44,968 nt of DNA. Source: Candidatus Woesearchaeota archaeon. GTDB taxonomy: Archaea > Nanobdellota > Nanobdellia > Woesearchaeales > ARS49. The notes beneath the pieces are model-generated. The model searched no databases. It was not told the origin of the DNA and saw nothing but the letters and a program-made list of their open reading frames with translations. Of this stretch, positions 40,341 through 44,968 are shown one piece after another. Position 1 is the first letter of the stretch, and every line of letters starts with the position of its first letter. The stretch covers positions 1-44,968 of the forward strand of contig JAHFOI010000006.1 of assembly GCA_023266895.1 (NCBI GenBank), given 5' to 3'. The position numbers were made by a program, and so were the translations under genes.

Positions 40341-41099
40341 ATGGCAAGAAAAGAGGATGAAGCAATGCCGTCATCACCTCATCAGATGATGGGCTATGAC
40401 CGCGCAATTACCATGTTCAGTCCTGATGGCAGGCTGTTACAAGTGGAGTATGCCAAGAAAACAGTGCGTCAAGGCAATACTGCAATTGGCATGGTGTGTA
40501 AGGATGGTATTTTATTTGTTGCGGACAAGCGCGTGATGGACAAATTATTGATTCCTGAAAGTATTGAGAAGATGTTTCAGATTGATGAACACATTGGTGC
40601 AACAGCAAGCGGTATTTTGAGTGATGCACGTGTGTTGATTGAGCGTGCCCAACTGAGAGCACAACAGCATCGTGTTACGTTTGACAGCGCAGTAGATGTT
40701 ATCACGGTTGTAAAAGACGTGTGTGCGCTGAAGCAGATCTGTACCCAAAGTGGCGGGCTTAGACCCTTTGGTGTTTCATTGCTTATTGGAGGCATTGATG
40801 CTGAAGGTCCCAAGCTATTTGAGACTGATCCGATAGGCATGTTTTTCCAGTACAAGGCAACAGCTATTGGCGAAGGAGAGCCTGAAATTGAGGCAATTCT
40901 TGAAAAAGAATACCGCGACGATCTCACAATTGAAGATGGACTTCGTCTTGCCGTAAGCGCACTAACTCAAGTATTGGACAAAAACTTTAATGTGGAACGT
41001 CTTGATGCAGCATACATTACCACAACTGACAAAAAGTTTGTGGTAGTAAAGCGTGACAAGCTTGAGCGTGTTGCCAAAGAAACGAGGAAGAAAATATGA
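40341..41099 (+). CDS. psmA: Proteasome alpha subunit
   Basis: The 252-aa subunit forms the gate rings of the 20S proteasome. The N-terminal gate and H0 helix are clear (GYDRAITMFSPDGRLLQVEY), followed by AKKTVRQGNTAIGM, GGLRPFGVSLLIGG and GEGEPEIEAILEKEY. It lacks the processed catalytic Thr of beta subunits, as expected. AGGAGG lies 9 nt before the ATG. No beta subunit is present in the window. Its stop overlaps the sbds start by 4 nt. Confidence 0.97.
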   Translation: MARKEDEAMPSSPHQMMGYDRAITMFSPDGRLLQVEYAKKTVRQGNTAIGMVCKDGILFVADKRVMDKLLIPESIEKMFQIDEHIGATASGILSDARVLIERAQLRAQQHRVTFDSAVDVITVVKDVCALKQICTQSGGLRPFGVSLLIGGIDAEGPKLFETDPIGMFFQYKATAIGEGEPEIEAILEKEYRDDLTIEDGLRLAVSALTQVLDKNFNVERLDAAYITTTDKKFVVVKRDKLERVAKETRKKI

Positions 41100-41794
41100 G
41101 TGAGCACATGAATCTTGCGCGCTGGAAGCAAGGCTCTGACCATTTTGAAATAGTGGTTGATGCTGAGAAAGCACTTACGTGGCGTAAAACAAAACAAGGT
41201 GATGTACGTGACGTGCTTGTCATGCCTAAGATTTTTAGTGATGCCAAAAAAGGAATGGTTGCGTCAGAGCACCGCTTGCAAGCATTATTTGAGTCTTCAG
41301 ACCCCTTGATTGTTGCAGCAAAAATTTTGGCAGAGGGTGATGTGCAGCTCACGCAAGAGTACAAAAATAAGCTGTTAGAACAGACCAAAGCACGACTTGT
41401 GCAGTTGATTCACAAGCAAGGTGTTGACCCGCATACACATGCACCTCACCCAGTCACTCGTATTCAGGCAGCGCTTGATGAGGCAAAGGTACACGTAAAT
41501 GAGTTCGCTCCTGCTGAACAACAAGTTGCAGAGGTGATCAAACAACTCAGGCCTATTTTGCCTATTAAGTTTGAGACTAAAGAAATTGCGCTCACACTTC
41601 CTGCAGCTCAGGCATCAAAAGCATTTTCTGTGGTAAAACAGTTATGCAGGATTTTACGTGAAGAGTGGCTGACTGATGGTAGCTGGAGTGGTACTGTGGA
41701 AATTCCTGGCGGTCTTGAGCAAGAATTGTATGATAAACTGAACAGCCTAACGCATGGCAGTGTACAAGCAAAGGTTGTTCGCGTAACTGGGTGA
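41096..41794 (+). CDS. Ribosome maturation protein SBDS (Sdo1)
   Basis: The 232-aa protein has the SBDS N-terminal domain (NLARWKQGSDHFEIVVDAEK, FSDAKKGMVASEHRLQALF), the helical middle (HAPHPVTRIQAALDEAKVHV) and the C-terminal ferredoxin-like part (GSWSGTVEIPGGLEQELYDK). SBDS promotes release of anti-association factor aIF6 from the large ribosomal subunit. It lies in the usual place between psmA and rrp4, overlapping psmA by 4 nt and ending 4 nt before rrp4. Confidence 0.95.
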   Translation: MSEHMNLARWKQGSDHFEIVVDAEKALTWRKTKQGDVRDVLVMPKIFSDAKKGMVASEHRLQALFESSDPLIVAAKILAEGDVQLTQEYKNKLLEQTKARLVQLIHKQGVDPHTHAPHPVTRIQAALDEAKVHVNEFAPAEQQVAEVIKQLRPILPIKFETKEIALTLPAAQASKAFSVVKQLCRILREEWLTDGSWSGTVEIPGGLEQELYDKLNSLTHGSVQAKVVRVTG

Positions 41795-41798
41795 TACT

Positions 41799-42539
41799 AT
41801 GAGTGAAGCATTATTAATAAAAGATAAAGAAATTGCAGTGCCCGGCGAAATAATCGCGCAAGGCATGGGCTTTGTGCCAAATAAGGGAGTGTTTCGTGAT
41901 GGCGACGTGCTTGTAGCAAGCAAGCTAGGCATGGTGTCTGTAGAAGGCAAAGTAGTAAAACTGATTCCTTTGTCAGGCAAGTACATTCCTAAAGCTGAAG
42001 ACAAAATTATTTGCCAAATGACTGATGTGTTGCTTACCGGCTGGCGTGTGGACACCAACAGTCCATATTCTGCAGTGCTTAACCTGAAAGATGCTACGAA
42101 TGAATTTGTGGCGCGTGGTGCTGACTTGACGCAGTATTTTGCGCTTGGTGACTGGATTGTGTGCAAGGTCACGAATGTTACAAGTCAAAAACTGGTTGAT
42201 ATTTCTACACGAGGTCCTGGGTTGCACAAATTGCAAGGTGGCAGAATGGTTGAGGTGAATGCGTACAAGGTGCCTCGTATTATTGGCAAGGATGCTTCCA
42301 TGATTTCATTAATTAAGAACGCAACTGGTTGCGAGATTATTGTTGGCCAAAATGGTCTTGTGTGGCTTCATGGCGCGCCTAGCCAAGAATTAATTGCTGC
42401 TGAGGCTATCAAAAAAATTGAGGCTGAAGCCCACCTTCCTGGGCTTACTGATCGTATGGTGGATTTTTTGAAGCAAAAAACTGGGAAGACACCAACTATG
42501 AATGAACAGCACCAAACAACTGAAGGAAGTGAATCATAA
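41799..42539 (+). CDS. rrp4: Exosome RNA-binding subunit Rrp4
   Basis: The 246-aa cap subunit of the archaeal exosome has an N-terminal beta domain (VPGEIIAQGMGFVPNKG), an S1 domain (VWRVDTNSPYSAVLN-like segment at GWRVDTNSPYSAVLNLKDAT), and a KH domain (VPRIIGKDASMISLIKNATG, VGQNGLVWLHG). It guides RNA into the Rrp41-Rrp42 ring. The stop overlaps the rrp41 start by one base. Length is normal. Confidence 0.95.
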   Translation: MSEALLIKDKEIAVPGEIIAQGMGFVPNKGVFRDGDVLVASKLGMVSVEGKVVKLIPLSGKYIPKAEDKIICQMTDVLLTGWRVDTNSPYSAVLNLKDATNEFVARGADLTQYFALGDWIVCKVTNVTSQKLVDISTRGPGLHKLQGGRMVEVNAYKVPRIIGKDASMISLIKNATGCEIIVGQNGLVWLHGAPSQELIAAEAIKKIEAEAHLPGLTDRMVDFLKQKTGKTPTMNEQHQTTEGSES

Positions 42540-43249
42540 TGGCATACGCAAAACGTTTTGATGGAAGAAAGTTTGATGAATTACGACCAATTACTGCAAA
42601 AGTAGGAATCATTCCTCGGGCAGATGGCAGTGCAATGTTTCAGATAGGTAAAACAACAGCCTATGCTGCAGTGTATGGCCCGCGTGATTTACACCCTAAG
42701 TTTATGCAAAATCCTCAAACTGGTATTTTGCGTTGTAATTATAACATGATGCCTTTTTCAGGTCATGGGGAGCGCGTGCGTCCTGGTGGTTCTCGTAGAA
42801 GTAAGGAAATTAATATGGTGATGGAAAAGGCATTGATTCCTGTGCTTGACTTAAAAGACTACCCCAACAGCGTTGTTGACGTGTTTGTTGAGCTTCCTCA
42901 GACTGATGCAGGCACGCGATGTGCGGGCATTACTGCAGCAGCCATGGCGCTTGCAGATGCAGGTCTTGAAATGAAAGATCTTGTTGCAGCAGTTGCCGTG
43001 GGAAAGGTAGGTGATAAGGTTGTTTCTGACTTGATTTATGATGAAGAAGCATATGAAGAAGAGGGCGGTGCAACTGATATTCCTGTTGCGGTGCTTCCGC
43101 GCACTGGTGAAATAACCTTGCTTCAGCTTGATGGTGGCATAAGCCCTTCTGACTTGAAAAAAGCATTAGAGCTTGCGCAAGTTAAGTGCCGGGAAATTTA
43201 TGAAATTCAGAAAAAAGCATTAAAGCAAAAGTTTGTGGTGAAAGCATGA
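42539..43249 (+). CDS. rrp41: Exosome catalytic subunit Rrp41
   Basis: The 236-aa RNase PH-type subunit is the active phosphorolytic 3'-5' exoribonuclease. Visible are RFDGRKFDELRPITAKVGII, the basic phosphate-site loop PGGSRRSKEINMVMEKAL, and the C-terminal catalytic acidic region VSDLIYDEEAYEEEGGATDI with PVAVLPRTGEITLLQLDGG. It overlaps both neighbours by one to four bases, so Rrp4, Rrp41 and Rrp42 are made together. Confidence 0.96.
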   Translation: MAYAKRFDGRKFDELRPITAKVGIIPRADGSAMFQIGKTTAYAAVYGPRDLHPKFMQNPQTGILRCNYNMMPFSGHGERVRPGGSRRSKEINMVMEKALIPVLDLKDYPNSVVDVFVELPQTDAGTRCAGITAAAMALADAGLEMKDLVAAVAVGKVGDKVVSDLIYDEEAYEEEGGATDIPVAVLPRTGEITLLQLDGGISPSDLKKALELAQVKCREIYEIQKKALKQKFVVKA

Positions 43250-44019
43250 ATAACGAACAAAAAAAGCATTTGATTACTTATCTCGCAAATGGCACGCGGT
43301 ATGATGGCAGAGGCTTGCTTGAGTGGAGGCCAATTCATGTTGAGACTGGGGTGAGCCAAAGTGCGGAAGGTAGTGCGCGTGTACGTGTGGGAAAAACTGA
43401 CATCATGGCTGGTGTGAAGCTTGCATTAGAAAAACCCTATGGTGACACACCTGATCAAGGCAATCTTATGGTGAATGCCGAGTTATACCCCTTGTCAAGT
43501 CCGAAGTTTGAGACTGGTCCTCCAGGAGAACAAGCAATTGAGCTTGCGCGCGTGATTGATCGAGGTATTCGTGAAGCAAAAACTATTGATGTCAAAAAGC
43601 TTTGCCTTAAGTCTGGGGAAAAAGTGTGGTCAGTGAGTGTTGATATTGTGACATTGAATGATGACGGTGACCTTATGGATGCGGGTGCTCTTGCTGCACT
43701 TGCTGCACTGCAAGCTGCACGTTTTCCCGGAGTTAAGGAAGGTATTGTAGATTATGGCGAGCGAACAAGCACGCCAATACCTATTGACATGCATCCAGTA
43801 ACTGTGACTGTGTACTTGATTGACAAATACTTTGTTGTTGATCCTTTGCCTGAGGAAGAAGAAGCTGCGGATGCCCGTCTCACAATTGCGGTTGATGAAC
43901 ATGGCATGGTGCGCGCATTACAAAAAGGCGGTGCTGAAAAACTTACCATTGACCAGATTGATAAGATGGTTGGCATTGCAGTAAAGAAGGCTCCTGAGCT
44001 CCGAAAGCTTATTAAATAG
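43246..44019 (+). CDS. rrp42: Exosome subunit Rrp42
   Basis: The 257-aa non-catalytic RNase PH-type partner of Rrp41 has YDGRGLLEWRPIHVETGVSQ, GSARVRVGKTDIMAGVKLAL, ETGPPGEQAIELARVIDRGI and DIVTLNDDGDLMDAGALAAL. It forms the alternating hexameric ring. It overlaps rrp41 by 4 nt (ATGA). After it many archaea have rpl37Ae and rpoP; here rpoK follows after 19 nt. Confidence 0.95.
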   Translation: MNNEQKKHLITYLANGTRYDGRGLLEWRPIHVETGVSQSAEGSARVRVGKTDIMAGVKLALEKPYGDTPDQGNLMVNAELYPLSSPKFETGPPGEQAIELARVIDRGIREAKTIDVKKLCLKSGEKVWSVSVDIVTLNDDGDLMDAGALAALAALQAARFPGVKEGIVDYGERTSTPIPIDMHPVTVTVYLIDKYFVVDPLPEEEEAADARLTIAVDEHGMVRALQKGGAEKLTIDQIDKMVGIAVKKAPELRKLIK

Positions 44020-44038
44020 CCAAACCCAAAGGTGATGT

Positions 44039-44269
44039 ATGGAAAAGTACACAAAATATGAAGTTGCTCGCATGATTGGTTCACGTGCATTACAAATTGC
44101 ACAAGGTGCGCCTTTTGCTCTCAAACTTTCTGAAAAAGAACTTGAAGAAATTTGTTTTAATCCCATAGAAATTGCCAAAAAAGAGTTTGATGCAGGAGTG
44201 CTTCCATTGGATGTTACGCGCCCAATGCCTAAAGACAAGCTTAAAGTTGAGGCAAAAGCTGTTAGATAA
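44039..44269 (+). CDS. rpoK: RNA polymerase subunit K (omega)
   Basis: The 76-aa protein is archaeal RpoK/Rpb6: YTKYEVARMIGSRALQIAQG, the hallmark of the omega family, then GAPFALKL, IEIAKKEFDAGVLPLDVTRP and MP. It helps assemble the largest subunit. GGTGA 6 nt before the ATG supports the start. Its stop lies 1 nt from the end of a convergent pseudogene. Placement at the end of the exosome operon is not the usual archaeal order. Confidence 0.93.
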   Translation: MEKYTKYEVARMIGSRALQIAQGAPFALKLSEKELEEICFNPIEIAKKEFDAGVLPLDVTRPMPKDKLKVEAKAVR

Positions 44270-44270
44270 A

Positions 44271-44769
44271 CTATACCTTTTTTTGTATAAGCATTGAAAG
44301 AAATTTTTCAGTGTCTTTCCAATTTCTCACCGCAAGACAAGGTACTTTGCCAAGCATAGCCTGATCATTACCCTGTGAAACCTAATGCATCGCCAACAAA
44401 TAAATCAGGAATGCAATGCTTAAGCACAAAGGATTTATCCCAGTTTTTAGGGTAAACATCAAAACTTGTCTGACCTCCAAGCGCAACATCACAACCACCT
44501 GGTTCTAGTAACTTCTGAAGCTGTTCAAGCACCCCACTCCTCCAATGAGATGCAACAGCTTGTGCAATAAATACCTCTCGCGCAGATAAATTAGCTGACC
44601 TGCCAATCGGACATAGATTAATCACTGCATTGCGCACTTGAATGTTTTCTCCTGAAGGGCGAAATTCTTTCAAAAAAGGAAGTTCTTTTAGTATTGATAA
44701 AATAGACTCCACATCAACAACTGAATCCATGTTTTCTGAACTCACAAGCCATACCTCTCCTGGTCCTAT
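44271..44769 (-). pseudogene. Decayed eukaryotic-type phosphomannomutase (HAD family)
   Basis: The frame from about 44769 reads FRPSGENIQVRNAVINLCPI, then GRS, GGQTSFDVYPKNWDKSFVLK and LFVGDALGFTG, matching the cap and C-terminal parts of PMM-type phosphomannomutases (RNGMLNVSPIGR, GGQISFDVFPDGWDK, FFGD). A stop at 44368-44370 breaks it. Dropping one G of the GGG at 44371-44373 restores GNDQAMLGKVPCLAVRNWKD and TEKFLSMLIQKKV to a TAG at 44271. The N-terminal catalytic DxDxT part is missing upstream of an in-frame TAG at 44770. It is 5'-truncated and frameshifted, so inactive. Confidence 0.75.
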
Positions 44770-44795
44770 CTATAATCACTGTTCGCAGTTCTGAG

Positions 44796-44877
44796 ATTAC
44801 AAGTCGTGAACGACTCGTAATTAACGACGGCATACAACAAAGAAATGAATAAAGCTCCCAATCGGGGCAGAGCCCCG
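44796..44877. repeat. Hairpins at the right end of an IS200-type element
   Basis: Two hairpins lie between the pseudogene and the transposase end. One is ATTAC-A-AGTCGT-GA-ACGACT-C-GTAAT (44796-44821). The other is the GC-rich CGGGGC-AGA-GCCCCG (44863-44877), 10 nt beyond the transposase stop. Subterminal hairpins of this kind are the ends recognised by IS200/IS605 Y1 transposases. Exact element borders were not determined. Confidence 0.5.
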
Positions 44878-44887
44878 GGGTATCCAA

Positions 44888-44968
44888 CTAGAATAGACTT
44901 AGCTTTAATTGATTCTCGTCTCGTCCTTGATTCTTGATGTATTGTTTCATGGCTTCCTCACCATACCC
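44888..44968 (-). CDS. tnpA: IS200/IS605-family transposase TnpA, C-terminal end (partial)
   Basis: Only the last 26 residues lie in the window; the gene continues past its end on the minus strand. They read YGEEAMKQYIKNQGRDENQ then LKLSLF, stop TAG at 44888-44890. YIKNQG followed by an ending in L-x-L-F is typical of the C-terminus of IS200-like Y1 transposases. The catalytic HUH and Tyr motifs are outside the window. A GC-rich hairpin follows the stop, as expected for an element end. Confidence 0.65.
   Translation of the reverse strand, partial: GYGEEAMKQYIKNQGRDENQLKLSLF

Overview
The window is archaeal chromosomal DNA, most likely from a DPANN-type lineage resembling Woesearchaeota/Nanoarchaeia. 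That placement is an inference from gene content and style, and no marker was tested by search. The archaeal assignment is firm. There is a complete split RNA polymerase operon (H-B''-B'-A'-A''-L30e-NusA-S12-S7), an RNase P Pop5/proteasome/SBDS/exosome operon ending in rpoK, Alba, S17e, archaeal ArgS, type II methionine aminopeptidase, SepF with FtsZ, Lrp-type regulators, and TATA boxes 25-35 nt before many starts. Shine-Dalgarno sites are GGAGG or GGTGA.

Layout. 1-7200: sepF and ftsZ at the two ends of a mobile-looking stretch holding an SDR pseudogene, VapBC, a branched-chain-amino-acid-type binding lipoprotein, a P-loop ATPase with an unknown partner, and a HEPN/MNT toxin-antitoxin pair. 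ftsZ has a long structured leader. 7200-12600: an atypical response regulator without its phospho-Asp, a small winged-helix protein, map behind a double Lrp-like regulator, a haem-oxygenase-fold protein followed by a second binding lipoprotein, and tRNA-Arg(TCG). 12600-21400: alba, S17e, argS, then envelope genes (membrane-anchored trypsin-like protease, a large secreted surface protein, small membrane proteins) and a solo cluster of IS200/IS605-like hairpins. 21400-27100: third binding lipoprotein, second HEPN/MNT pair, a membrane zincin, gene remnants and an acidic membrane protein. 27100-36600: the RNA polymerase operon on the minus strand, preceded 15 nt upstream by a tRNA-Lys gene. 36600-40000: a gene remnant and a transglutaminase-like protein. 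40000-44270: the pop5-psmA-sbds-rrp4-rrp41-rrp42-rpoK operon. 44270-44968: a decayed phosphomannomutase gene next to the end of an IS200-type transposase.

The strongest discovery is the tRNA-Lys(TTT) gene at 36398-36578 (minus). It is interrupted by three introns (18, 40 and 49 nt) in the D-loop, anticodon loop and T-loop. Each fits a bulge-helix-bulge motif, and removing all three gives a standard 74-nt tRNA. Also notable: all three toxin-antitoxin loci carry inverted-repeat operators on their promoters, ftsZ has a three-hairpin leader, and three substrate-binding lipoproteins occur without any transporter permease or ATPase in the window.
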